From Cloeon dipterum (Eukaryota; Arthropoda; Insecta; Ephemeroptera; Baetidae): 64,000 bases of DNA. How positions within the stretch are numbered: the first letter of the stretch is position 1; each line of letters opens with the position of its first letter. Position numbers and translations under genes: made by a program. The stretch covers positions 9,490,545 through 9,554,544 of the forward strand of contig NC_088790.1 of the NCBI RefSeq assembly GCF_949628265.1, read 5' to 3'. Below the pieces are notes generated by a model, which did no database searches, was not told where the DNA came from, and saw nothing but the letters and a program-made list of their open reading frames with translations. Shown piece by piece: positions 39,001-46,334 of this stretch.

Positions 39001-42000
39001 CCATCGTGGAGTCATCGGATTTTCCACTCATTCAAACGAGAGCTGCCTGGCTCTCAGCTCGCAGCATCTGAGGGGCGGTGCGGCGCGCCCGAAATAGTCG
39101 CGTCCGAGCCGAAATTAGCCCCGCGCGTCTCGGGACGGCGGCTGTTGCTGCGGTGGCGGCGGCGGCCGTGACAGGCGATCGCCAGTGCGTCCGATGACTT
39201 TGCGCCTGCACTTCTACTCGAACCTGGTCAAAGTCGCGTGTCTCGACGATGAGGACGTCTACAGGATCGACCAGATCAAGGAGTTTGAGACGGTGGACCC
39301 GGTGTGGCGCGATGAGCTGAGGGGGTACCTCCTCCAAGGTGACCTTCACCTTTGGAAGCCGCCTTTGGATTGAGCTCGGCTTTTGTTTGTTTTGCCTTTG
39401 CCAATAGTTTGTTTCCCCATCGGTTGTTTGTTTTTGAAACATGCCCTCGATGACAGAACGGTCCGTTCAGAAATGGCTAATCCCGTCGGATATCTCTGGA
39501 AGTTCTCACGGCAGAATTAATTAGTTGCTTTACCTTGAATGATCAGAATTTGCAGAATTTTGCTAAAATTTATTTGGTACATACCAACGGATCGAAATTA
39601 TTGGGGTTGAGTGATGACGATATGATTAAATTTAATTAGAAATGTAGAAAAAATAATATCGTGCCAAAGAGGAGGAAATCAACCATCAAACTCAATCGAT
39701 GTTGCTTTGGTTTTTAAATGTTTAAGAATCAGTGAACAGCAAATTGTGGAAAATCACACACTCGAATTTTTATTTTACTTTGTAGAATTTTTTTATTGAT
39801 ATTGCTTAAATAAATAAGGTCTTCTAGGTTTGAATAGAAACTAGCTTTCGACATTTTTTTAATAGAGATTTCTTCAGCAGTGTCGTCGGCACGCAGGTTT
39901 CGCCAAATACCTGCTTTTTCCAGTAAAGACCATGGCAATGGTTGATTTCCTAAAAGAAATCAGAAGAAAACGATAAAATGTTTGGCAAGACATAAATAAA
40001 ACTTGCAAATTTGTAAATCTTTAAATCTTTAACTAGAAATTTCCAACGCTTTAGTCAATTCGAAAATGCATTTAAGGGCGAGGTCCCTTATGTTGCGGAA
40101 AGTTCTGCAGCTATTATAAGACTTAAATTTGTTAAATTAGGAAATTTATTTCTTCATACGAAAAGGGAATTGAATGCGATTTCGGAAAAAAAGCCGGCAG
40201 AAATCTTGTGGGAACGTCTGGTTTTAACCGCAACTTGTTTAATCCGGTTGGTTCAATTGCGGAACAGGCACGAAATTTGTGGATTAAGCGTTTGTTGACC
40301 TAACCACGGATTTCATTTGCAGATTTTTTTCTTATCCATTCCTTTTAAAGTTTTTTTTCTTTGTGTCTTTATTAGTTAGATCTGCGCAAAGCTCAAATTT
40401 TATCTGCTAACAATTTTCGTTTGGCTGGCAAGAATCCCCAATCGTTCACTCGAGACAATTTCTTTTCAAAAGTTTTCGTCCCCACATCCGCACAGAATCG
40501 GCTAATCCCATCAGATTTATGGAAGTTTACCGACGTTGTTTATCAGAAGAAACTTTTCCCACTCAGCCCGATTTCCTCTGCCTGGCGAGTATTATTTGTG
40601 CCAATCCTGTGGGTCGTGACACTCGCCCGTCTACGACCTCGACCTCGGTCGATTGGAAACGCGCACTTAATTGCATCCGAGAGCATTCAAATTCCCAACC
40701 GCTCTGCGGGGTCGTGAAACTTATATCAATCTGCCTTGTGCCGCCTATTGTTTGGTGTTCCATTCGAGAGACTGATTTTGACCGTTTTCGCCTTATTGAT
40801 TTCTATGTGTTTGTTTTTCTTTTCCAGAGGAGGACGAGAGCCAGATCTTTGTCAAGTTCTTCCGTTACCACAAGTGCTACGACCTGATTCCAACCAGCGC
40901 CAAGTTGGTTGTTTTCGACACCCAGCTGCTTGTAAAGAAGGCCTTTTTCGCCCTGGTTTACAATGGTCAGTAGTCCGCTCGATTCGGCAGAAAGTCTGGA
41001 TGCTAGCCAAGCTATCAATGTGATCGCGTTGCTCGCTCTAAAATTGGATTTAGATGTCCTAAAAGCTCTCATAACAACACCCAACACAAAACACACTTAT
41101 GTGACCCTTTTTCAGGGCTTCGTCTAAATTGCAAATGCTTGAATTTTGGTTCCAGAGCTGAAATACGTCCAATTCAAAATAAAATCTTAAAAATTTGTAT
41201 TGGGTGAATATTTCCAATTGTGACTAGAATGTAAAAAAATTCCATACTAATAATTAATTAAAACAAATAGACAGATACAACCAGATTTTAAAATTAATTA
41301 AAATTTTAAACTTCACGTCTGCTAAAAAATATTCTTGTAAACCAATTTATCTCGATATCTAAATTTGAGCATGGACCAACGCCCTGAATATTCTGTCTAT
41401 TCTAAAGAACCTCTAATATTTATTATTTAATAATTTAAACGGTCAATTGTTGTTTTAGGGGTCAGGGCAGCACCATTGTGGGACTCGAAGCAGCAGCTGT
41501 TCGTCGGCATGCTCACAATCACCGACTTCATCAAAATCCTGCAGCGATACTACACCAGCCCATCTGTGCACATGGACGAGCTGGAGGAGCACAAGCTGGA
41601 GACGTGGCGTGGCGTGCTGCAGGAGGAGGTGAAGCCGCTCGTGTCCATCGGTCCAGACGCCTCGCTCTATGACGCAATCAAGACGCTCATCCAGAAACGC
41701 ATCCACCGACTGCCCGTCATTGACCCTGCCAATGGAAACGTGCTCTATATTCTTACCCACAAGAGAATCCTCCGCTTCCTCTTCCTTTATGTAAGTCCCC
41801 GAATTTTAGTTTGATAAAATAGGAAAAATCACTTGACAAATGAAAACCATTATCTGTTAACCATAGAAAATGAATATTCTTTCCTTCTAGTAGGAAACTA
41901 TCTACTGATAAATTACTAACAGGAAACTAAGGTTTTTGGCGGAACAATTGTATTCATGCTGTAATTCCTTTATGTGAATCTTATACAGTGGGAATTTTTC

Positions 42001-44908
42001 GATTAGACAGTTTTATAAAATTTTGTTAGGAAATGTACCCAACATTTCAAAATTTGTTTAAAAATACAATTTTTGGTCAATCTAGCAAAAATTTGGTTTG
42101 CAGACACTATTTAATAAAACACATCAATCAGTGGGTATTTTTTGAAGTTCCGGAAAAATAAAAATTTCCCACAAATTTCTAGCAGTGCAAAATTGTAGAG
42201 CCCCGGTTATAAAGTCAAAATTTAAAAGAAACTATTAATTTGTTTTAAACCTTTCATTCATTTAAGAAATTGATCAAGGTGAATCATCACGCATCACAAT
42301 TATGGACTCCAGGTTTCCTTTATCGTTTCCTACAATTTGTTTTATAAACTTGCGATAGAAGAAGATTGGACACATTCTAAATTGTATTAACGTAAGCTAG
42401 ATTTTATTTTTTTAACTGTCTTGAATGCTGTCTAAAACCTTGAAGCTAACAATTTTACTGAGTTTTCAATCCCTCTGTGTCTGTATATCAAAATTATTTT
42501 CAATTTTAAATAGATGCCTAACTATTTATTGTTGTAGATCAATGACCTGCCAAAGCCGACCTACATGCACAAACCGCTGAGCGAGTTGCGCATTGGCACC
42601 TACGACAACATCGAAACGGCGAGGCCGCACACGCCAATCATCGAAGCGTTGCACAAATTTGTGGAGCGCCGAGTGTCTGCTCTTCCCATCGTTGACGATC
42701 AGGGCAGGCTGGTGGACATCTTCGCCAAGTTTGATGTGATTGTAAGTATCGCAGAAATTAATTATGCAGTTCAGGTAATTAAAATTAAATATTTTCCCAG
42801 AATTTGGCAGCTGAAAAGACGTACAACAACCTGGATGTGTCACTGCAAAAAGCCAACGAACACCGCAACGAGTGGTTCGAGGGCGTGACCAAGTGCAAAT
42901 TGGATGAGACTTTGTTCACTGTCATGGAGAGGATAGTCAGAGCTGAGGTAAACCTAAAAATTACAGTTTTGCATCATTTTTCTATCTACTGATAAATTTC
43001 GTGATCTTGATTCAAATTTCGTGAATTCTGACGCTGTAAATAGGTCCAAACACTCTGAATTAATTTTAATTTATATTCAAAATTTCTGGTTTGCACCTTT
43101 TTTCATTTTATCTTGAAAAATATCACATTTTGTTGACTGTGAACCTCAGTGTAGTCAATCAAGTTCATGTTTGTAAGTGGATCTCAATTTTTTCTCAGGA
43201 GACTTAAATTAAGAAGCAATATTTCGAGATTTTTAACTTTATTCAATTTTACTAAACAGCTACAATATTGGTAATTGCTTTAATTTTACAATTAAACAAC
43301 ATTCATTACAATAGAATTAGAAAAAACATAACAAGTAAGGTATCCATAACTAGCAGAAAAGCTGCTGGTATGATTGAATACAAAAGAAATCGCTCGCAGC
43401 TCAGCGACTCAAAACAAACAATTCATTTCTTTCCAAGCCAAGCAAAACACACTTTTCTTGGACTATTGTAGTAATGGGTGAAAAATAAGTGTAGGTGGTA
43501 GGCAGGTTGTTTCATTAAAGCCAAGATGAAAATAGGAACGCTCCACACTGGAACTTAATGACAAAAAATTCATGTGATTAATTGTGGCTGGCAAATAAGT
43601 GCATTAAATATTTGGTTCCATTTGTCTACCCGTCTATGGACTAGTTTTGCTAGTTTGACATCAATCCAATTTACAGAAAATTCGCTAATATGTAATATCA
43701 CAGTTGTTATTTGTATTTTTCATAATGAAAAAGTTACAAGTATTGAAATTTTGTCAAGTTTTCATGGAGGACTGACTTTGAAAGTGGACAAAAATATGCT
43801 GGAAATGCCCTTGTCAGTTAGTATTTTCTTTGAAAGGGATGCTATACCTGATTCTGGGCATGCTGCATTTTTGACCACAATTTCCGTTTATTTTGCTGCT
43901 AACAAGGAAACCCTTAGGATGCTATCTTTAAGTATGTGGCGAATGAGGAATTTATTTAAGCGTCAGCGATGTAATTAAATTTGATCGAGCGAAAAAATTA
44001 TTGGACGGTGCAATGAAGCTATGGAGTGCTAGAGGACTAAAATCCGAGTGGAAAATGGTTTTTAAATGCCAGTTGTCATCAAATTTAAATGATTTTGGTT
44101 AGTTAGATTCAATTAGTTACATCAATCGATGTGACCTTATTTCACCTACTGAGTAAGTCCCAAAATTAAAGAGTAAAGCCATGAGATTGGGAATAGCTTG
44201 TTTCATAAAATTGACATTTTTTTGCTATTTTTATCCCTGTCCGAGGACCGGAGGATATTTTTAAAATAAAACATTCTAATTTTTAAATTTGTTAGATTTT
44301 TATCAGCAGTATCAGACAGAACTTTTCAGACTGCCATGAAAGACTTATCAATCAATAATTTTCTTCAGATGTGGTTTTTAGACCAAAATCCACCTAAATT
44401 GAATAAAATTCGTAATTTAAAATCAAATTCTATAAATATTTGTAGTTTTTAAAGCACCGTAAAAACGAAAAATTCAAACCAAAAATTTTATCCGCGAAAG
44501 TTTGTTTACATTATGAAATCGATAATTACGAAATTTTAGAATCCTAACAGTTTCCTTGTCAGAATGTTAGACATTTTGTTTTTATGCATGCAGTTTTTTA
44601 TAATCTGTTCAATTTTGTCCCGCCTAACGTTATCCGAACTGCAGGTGCATCGACTGGTGATCGTGGACGACGAGGATAAGGTGATCGGAGTGGTGTCGCT
44701 TTCCGACCTGCTGACCTACCTGGTCCTGAGGCCAGGTGGCGAGCTGGAGGATGAGCCGCTTCTCAGCTCCATTTCGCTGCTGTCCGACTCCGAGACAATT
44801 CCCGAGGAGAGCCAAGAGGATGAGGCGTCCGAGGAGGCACCCCCGGAAGCAGCGTCTCCGCCACTTCCGCAGTGGCGGGAGGTGGCCGTCTCAGGAGGCG
44901 GAGAGTGA
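11622..44908 (+). CDS. SNF4Agamma: AMPK gamma subunit (SNF4A-gamma, loechrig-type), long isoform, 12 coding exons
   Basis: Regulatory gamma subunit of AMP-activated protein kinase; the CBS motifs bind AMP/ADP/ATP and report cell energy state to the catalytic alpha subunit. Exons: 11622-12089, 21501-21600, 22228-22460, 22945-23139, 28000-28039, 37308-37450, 37759-37807, 40828-40965, 41459-41790, 42538-42741, 42801-42947, 44645-44908. All junctions are GT-AG and the phases close over 2313 nt (770 aa). Residues 1-409 are a low-complexity Ser/Arg/acidic N-terminal region with a polyproline run in exon 22228; residues 410 onward carry the Bateman domains. CBS1 contains [10 protein letters not shown]...[12 protein letters not shown]2 [25 protein letters not shown]3 [22 protein letters not shown]4 [20 protein letters not shown]. 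The tail after CBS4 is a roughly 55-residue acidic extension that I do not recall from mammalian gamma1. An acceptor just upstream (AG 11613-11614) means 11615-11621 is probably the end of the 5' UTR or a coding continuation; the first ATG is used here. Confidence 0.93.
14212..14217 (+). promoter_or_regulatory. TATA box candidate of an internal AMPK gamma promoter
   Basis: TATAAA preceded by a GC-rich stretch and followed by about 290 bases of GC-rich sequence ending in a strong splice donor (GTACGTG at 14506). Transcription would begin around 14240-14250, although no perfect arthropod initiator (TCAKTY) lies at exactly +30. Confidence 0.4.
14243..14505 (+). other. Candidate non-coding first exon (5' UTR) of the AMPK gamma gene
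   Basis: GC-rich segment downstream of the TATA box and upstream of a consensus donor CAGAG|GTACGTG. ORFs here do not end in a phase that joins exon 21501 in frame, and the frame that would fit has a stop at 14431-14433 and no later ATG. It is therefore better read as an untranslated leader exon. The start coordinate is estimated from the TATA position. Confidence 0.4.
16118..16177 (+). repeat. Two tandem 30-bp units
   Basis: Two adjacent 30-base copies starting CGACTGGCATTTTCTGTTCC that differ at one base (CCTTTGC versus CCTCTGC), followed by the first eight bases of a third unit (CGACTGGC). A recent slippage-type duplication within an intron. Confidence 0.9.
17389..17442 (+). CDS. SNF4Agamma: Alternative first coding exon of AMPK gamma (MKNAFGKLL... 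N-terminus)
   Basis: ATG at 17389 encodes [18 protein letters not shown] and runs straight into a consensus donor GTGAGT at 17443. It ends in phase 0, exactly what exon 21501 needs. The 290 bases upstream are GC-rich and then purine-rich (GAAAG/GAGA repeats), consistent with a 5' leader. Joined to 21501 and the downstream exons this would give a 632-aa isoform. The start, donor and phase are seen; use of this exon in transcripts is inferred. Confidence 0.7.
17443..21164 (+). other. Intron of AMPK gamma
   Basis: AT-rich intron with scattered GC-richer stretches. The largest open frame, 18635-19063 (142 codons), has no recognised motif, and neither end coincides with a good splice site. No RNA gene or transposase remnant was identified. 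Confidence 0.5.
21165..21221 (+). CDS. Weak candidate alternative first exon of AMPK gamma
   Basis: ATG at 21165 encodes [19 protein letters not shown] followed by a GTCAGT donor at 21222, phase 0, which would fit exon 21501 only 279 bases away. The surrounding sequence (21100-21290) is an isolated GC-rich island, and an initiator-like TATCAGTGC lies just upstream of the ATG. The very short leader and short peptide make it uncertain; it could be a leader exon, or chance. Confidence 0.3.
21501..21600 (+). CDS. SNF4Agamma: AMPK gamma exon shared by the upstream first exons
   Basis: Acceptor TTCTTTCAG at 21492-21500, donor GTAATA at 21601. It starts in phase 0 and ends in phase 1. It encodes [18 protein letters not shown] followed by a short [12 protein letters not shown] linker. 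This exon is the entry point for the 11622, 17389 and 21165 first exons. Confidence 0.8.
22228..22460 (+). CDS. SNF4Agamma: AMPK gamma exon with polyproline and phosphosite-rich region
   Basis: Acceptor TTTGCAG ends at 22227, donor GTGAAA starts at 22461; phase 1 in, phase 0 out. Encodes [18 protein letters not shown], then a basic/Ser segment ([20 protein letters not shown]), [20 protein letters not shown] and a terminal ISHMKSAMQ. The RPRSKS and RRKS motifs are basophilic-kinase-like. The frame is set by the 1-base carry-over from 21600. Confidence 0.82.
22945..23139 (+). CDS. SNF4Agamma: AMPK gamma exon encoding the [14 protein letters not shown] segment
   Basis: Acceptor TTTCAG ends at 22944, donor GTGAGT starts at 23140; phase 0 in and out (65 codons). 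Contains [22 protein letters not shown] and [16 protein letters not shown], a segment I associate with long insect SNF4A-gamma isoforms. Confidence 0.85.
23140..24863 (+). other. AMPK gamma intron leading to an internal promoter
   Basis: AT-rich intron carrying a copy of a dispersed repeat at 23373-23395 and becoming GC-rich from about 24660. The 24660-24863 block is the probable promoter and leader of the 24864 first exon. No coding features were found. Confidence 0.5.
23373..23395 (+). repeat. Copy of a small dispersed repeat (core GGCCTCATCAGCAG)
   Basis: A 23-base block that matches 31383-31405 at 21 of 23 positions and is related to 36600-36624. The first part is a near palindrome (GGCCCCGCAGGCC). 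No terminal repeats or target duplications were resolved. Confidence 0.6.
24864..25007 (+). CDS. SNF4Agamma: Alternative first coding exon of AMPK gamma ([11 protein letters not shown]... N-terminus)
   Basis: 48 codons from ATG 24864 to a GTAAGA donor at 25008, phase 0. The 28000 exon begins in phase 0, so the join [11 protein letters not shown] keeps frame and yields a 486-aa isoform. The peptide includes KHHRRGSGD and a KPRSRSLD basophilic phosphosite-like motif. The upstream block is GC-rich with CAGT initiator-like sequences at about 24816 and 24850. A CTCGCTGCAG sequence directly precedes the ATG and could alternatively be a splice acceptor. Confidence 0.72.
25008..27999 (+). other. AMPK gamma intron
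   Basis: Intron between the 24864 and 28000 exons. It is AT-rich apart from GC-richer stretches at about 25900-26420 and 26880-27400. The latter contains a 130-codon minus-strand ORF (26908-27300) and an overlapping plus-strand ORF, neither with a recognised motif. Confidence 0.5.
28000..28039 (+). CDS. SNF4Agamma: 40-bp microexon of AMPK gamma
   Basis: Acceptor TTGTCCCACAG ends at 27999 and a consensus GTGAGT donor starts at 28040. It encodes [13 protein letters not shown] plus one base, converting phase 0 to phase 1, so it is exactly the adaptor needed between 23139 or 25007 (phase 0) and 37308 (two leftover bases). The phase fit on both sides is the main support. Confidence 0.78.
31030..31061. 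repeat. Perfect 14-bp inverted repeat with 4-nt loop
   Basis: Arms CTTACAAAGTAAAA (31030-31043) and its exact complement (31048-31061) separated by TCCT. A stable hairpin in an AT-rich intron. Too short for a standard microRNA precursor. Confidence 0.9.
31350..31405 (+). repeat. Dispersed repeat copy (GTTCTCRTAC ... GGCCTCATCAGCAG)
   Basis: Shares the GGCCTCATCAGCAG core with 23373-23395, and an upstream CGTTCTC(A/G)TAC block at matching distance with 36571-36624. Two shared blocks in the same order make common descent more likely than chance. Confidence 0.55.
34124..34472 (+). CDS. SNF4Agamma: Alternative first coding exon of AMPK gamma ([10 protein letters not shown]... N-terminus)
   Basis: ATG 34124 opens 116 codons plus one base to a GTAACT donor at 34473, phase 1, matching exon 37308 (joined codon GGT). 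Gives a 541-aa isoform. Features: [17 protein letters not shown], a run of six His ([13 protein letters not shown]), [14 protein letters not shown], and an alanine/arginine helix-like [17 protein letters not shown]. The shadow ORFs in other frames and on the other strand of this GC-rich exon are not genes. Confidence 0.78.
34473..37307 (+). other. AMPK gamma intron
   Basis: AT-rich intron with a TA-rich low-complexity patch at about 34848-34875 and a diverged repeat copy at 36571-36624. The GC-richer 35880-36370 portion contains overlapping short ORFs on both strands without support as genes. Confidence 0.5.
36571..36624 (+). repeat. Diverged dispersed repeat copy
   Basis: CGTTCTCGTACC followed about 30 bases later by TGCCTCATCCTCAG, the same block order as at 31350-31405 but more diverged. 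The flanking match continues weakly (TTCTAAATCT versus GCTATATCT). Confidence 0.4.
37308..37450 (+). CDS. SNF4Agamma: AMPK gamma exon with RRGSLD/RRLSLG motifs
   Basis: Acceptor CTTGGCAG ends at 37307, donor GTGAGT starts at 37451; two leftover bases in, phase 0 out. Encodes [18 protein letters not shown], then [18 protein letters not shown] and RDSRG. RRGS and RRLS match PKA-type consensus sites (inference). It is shared by the 11622, 17389, 24864 and 34124 isoforms. Confidence 0.88.
37759..37807 (+). CDS. SNF4Agamma: 49-bp AMPK gamma exon
   Basis: Acceptor CTCTTGCAG ends at 37758, donor GTGAGT starts at 37808; phase 0 to phase 1. Encodes [16 protein letters not shown], directly before the conserved [12 protein letters not shown] of the core. 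Confidence 0.88.
37808..39193 (+). other. AMPK gamma intron with a SINE-like repeat
   Basis: Intron between the 37759 exon and the 39194 first exon. It holds a GC-rich repeat-like block at about 38398-38545, and the final 180 bases turn GC-rich as the likely promoter of the next first exon. ORF 37720-38034 only reads through the 37759 exon and is not a gene. Confidence 0.5.
38398..38545 (+). repeat. SINE-like dispersed repeat (boundaries approximate)
   Basis: A GC-rich block in an AT-rich intron that ends in an A-rich tail. A 28-base part (38504-38531) recurs in reverse orientation at 44228-44255 with one mismatch. The two copies share the 3' end, as expected for 5'-truncated retroposed elements. 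No clear tRNA A/B boxes were recognised. Confidence 0.5.
39194..39338 (+). CDS. SNF4Agamma: Alternative first coding exon giving the shortest AMPK gamma isoform
   Basis: ATG 39194 opens [20 protein letters not shown] and continues to GYLLQ at a GTGACC donor (39339), ending in phase 1 so that G plus AG forms the Glu codon of exon 40828. Predicted isoform 409 aa, close in plan to mammalian gamma1. A GC-rich leader (39030-39193) precedes it. An upstream in-frame start at GTG is not needed. Whether this exon is a first exon or can be spliced internally cannot be told; no good acceptor is seen before the ATG. Confidence 0.7.
39339..40827 (+). other. AMPK gamma intron
   Basis: AT-rich intron before the catalytic-core exons. 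The 122-codon ORF at 40519-40887 merely runs into exon 40828 in another frame. Nothing else recognised. Confidence 0.6.
40828..44908 (+). CDS. SNF4Agamma: Shared CBS (Bateman) core of AMPK gamma, 5 exons
   Basis: Exons 40828-40965, 41459-41790, 42538-42741, 42801-42947 and 44645-44908 are common to every isoform. They encode [12 protein letters not shown] and [17 protein letters not shown] at the start, then CBS1-CBS4, ending with TGA at 44906-44908. Sequence identity to animal gamma subunits is very high by eye, including CBS2 HRLPVID and the CBS4 DLLTYLVL end. The tail beyond CBS4 ([20 protein letters not shown] onward) is acidic and Ser/Pro-rich, suggesting an extra regulatory segment. Confidence 0.96.
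40966..41458 (+). other. AMPK gamma intron within the core
   Basis: AT-rich GT-AG intron (GTCAGT ... TTTTAG) interrupting the N G V R A A P codons. No other feature seen. Confidence 0.85.
41791..42537 (+). other. AMPK gamma intron within the core
   Basis: AT-rich intron (GTAAGT ... TTGTAG) between FLFLY and INDLPKP. No other feature seen. Confidence 0.85.
42948..44644 (+). other. Last AMPK gamma intron, with a long unexplained ORF
   Basis: AT-rich intron (GTAAAC ... CTGCAG). Contains a 134-codon ORF at 43574-43978 with no recognised family, and a reverse-oriented repeat fragment at 44228-44255. Confidence 0.7.
44228..44255 (-). repeat. Truncated reverse copy of the 38.4-kb repeat
   Basis: Twenty-eight bases whose reverse complement matches 38504-38531 with one mismatch (CCGGTCCTAGGACAGGG versus CCGGTCCTCGGACAGGG). 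Flanks are AT-rich and unrelated. Confidence 0.65.
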
Positions 44909-44968
44909 ACGATCCTCTTGCTGCGGCAAGGACACGATTTGCACGCACATTCCAGTTGCATTCCCAGC

Positions 44969-44974
44969 AATAAA
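44969..44974 (+). promoter_or_regulatory. Poly(A) signal of AMPK gamma
   Basis: AATAAA 61 bases after the stop at 44908, suggesting a very short 3' UTR. Farther hexamers exist near 45357, so a longer form is possible. Confidence 0.7.
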
Positions 44975-45703
44975 GTTAAAAAGAAAAATCCGATAAGTGC
45001 AGTGAAGAACATTTTTCCTCCCTAGCAGCGCTTTTCTTTGTATATTTTCTTGGCAAATCCGGTTTTCGTCTGACAAGATTGAGTCGACGCGGTCTGAAAT
45101 GTAACAGATAAAATTGTGAGAAATTATTGTGTTGGAAACTTAAGCTGATTTTTAAGAGAACAAGAAGAGCTGTTGTTTCAGTGATTTGAAATTTTTTGTG
45201 AAAATGAACACATTTACTTCTTATTTTAAACCTTGTTGGTCGTAGAAAATTTTTGTAAATCAATTATAAATAGAAAGCGCATACAAACCAAGCAGACTTT
45301 TACTTTCACTCTCAAGCTTATTCCATCATTTCAACTAATTTTGATAAATTTCTCAATAAAATAAACTTTTAAGGATTTGAATCATTGGAGTCTTTAGCAT
45401 CTGAGAAATTTTCAAAAGATTCAAATTTAATAAACATATTTCTAGGAATTACTATTCTTGTTAAGGTCAACTATGAATATATATCAAATAAGCAAATTGA
45501 ATAGCCAAGCTAAAAATAGTTTTCACCAACTAAATAATTAATCTTTGGGCATGCCATTACTCTGTTAAGATATTATATTAATCACGAAGTTTTCAAACAT
45601 AGATCAAAATAAATAGGTAACTGACTGTCTAGCTAAGTTTTGTTAGTACTAGTAGGAAAATTTGGACTCTATGACTTAGAATGTTCTCGTGTTCAAATTT
45701 TCT

Positions 45704-45727
45704 CCCCCCCCCCCCCAAAAAAAAAAA
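45704..45727. repeat. Homopolymer junction, C13 followed by A11
   Basis: Thirteen C then eleven A, flanked by ordinary AT-rich sequence. Length is likely polymorphic or uncertain in assembly. Confidence 0.85.
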
Positions 45728-45968
45728 GATGTGCGCCAATTTAATCAAGACTCAAATACCATTATCTCGAATTACAATCATGTGTAGTGTTTAGATTTTC
45801 TCAGTAAAATAATAAGACCTTTTGCGTTGACGAGTATAATGGGAATTTAGGTTTATCTTTGGAAATATGAAGCATGTATAGAATTCTCATCAGACGAGAT
45901 ATATCACACACAGGGGACGAGGACAAACAATGAAAAGCAACTAAATAATATTTCAAGTATTGTACGAT

Positions 45969-45974
45969 TTTATT
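45969..45974 (-). promoter_or_regulatory. Poly(A) signal of the IAP gene
   Basis: AATAAA on the minus strand, about 360 bases past the IAP stop codon, in AATAAAATCGTAC context. Confidence 0.65.
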
Positions 45975-46334
45975 GGTGTAGCTATCAAAAGACTTGAGTT
46001 ACAGACATAACCTTTGAATTCTTTTGGTATAGAATGCTCAAAATGTGCATGATGAGAAAATATTAAAACTTGATGGATACGAGTATTTACAGATGAAAAT
46101 TTTGTACGAAGAACCGCATACAGTATACACCAATCACGCCGGACATACACACAACATTTAGGTCTCCTTAATGCCCTATTTTATGGCCCAAAGCAAATCA
46201 CAGATATCGTTACGCCTAATCAGAAGTGCAAGAGTTCCAACTTAAATTTATGAGAACGTTATTGGGTTAGCACAGCTCGTGTTCGCTTTAGGACAGTAAT
46301 ACGACACATAACTAATGGAGGATCAACCTTAATT

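Larger units (their letters stand above)
44975..46334. other. Convergent spacer and IAP 3' UTR
   Basis: Spacer between two convergent genes. The right part (about 45950-46334) is the 3' UTR of the minus-strand IAP gene. A C13-A11 homopolymer junction lies at 45704-45727. The region read on the minus strand shows no RING-domain coding sequence. Confidence 0.65.

Noticed and set aside
40519..40887. 122-codon ORF running into exon 40828
   Set aside because: It is in a different frame from the CBS core and crosses the real acceptor at 40827.
44716..45012. Minus-strand ORF opposite the AMPK gamma last exon
   Set aside because: Antisense shadow of the acidic tail exon, which has conserved CBS4 sequence on the plus strand.
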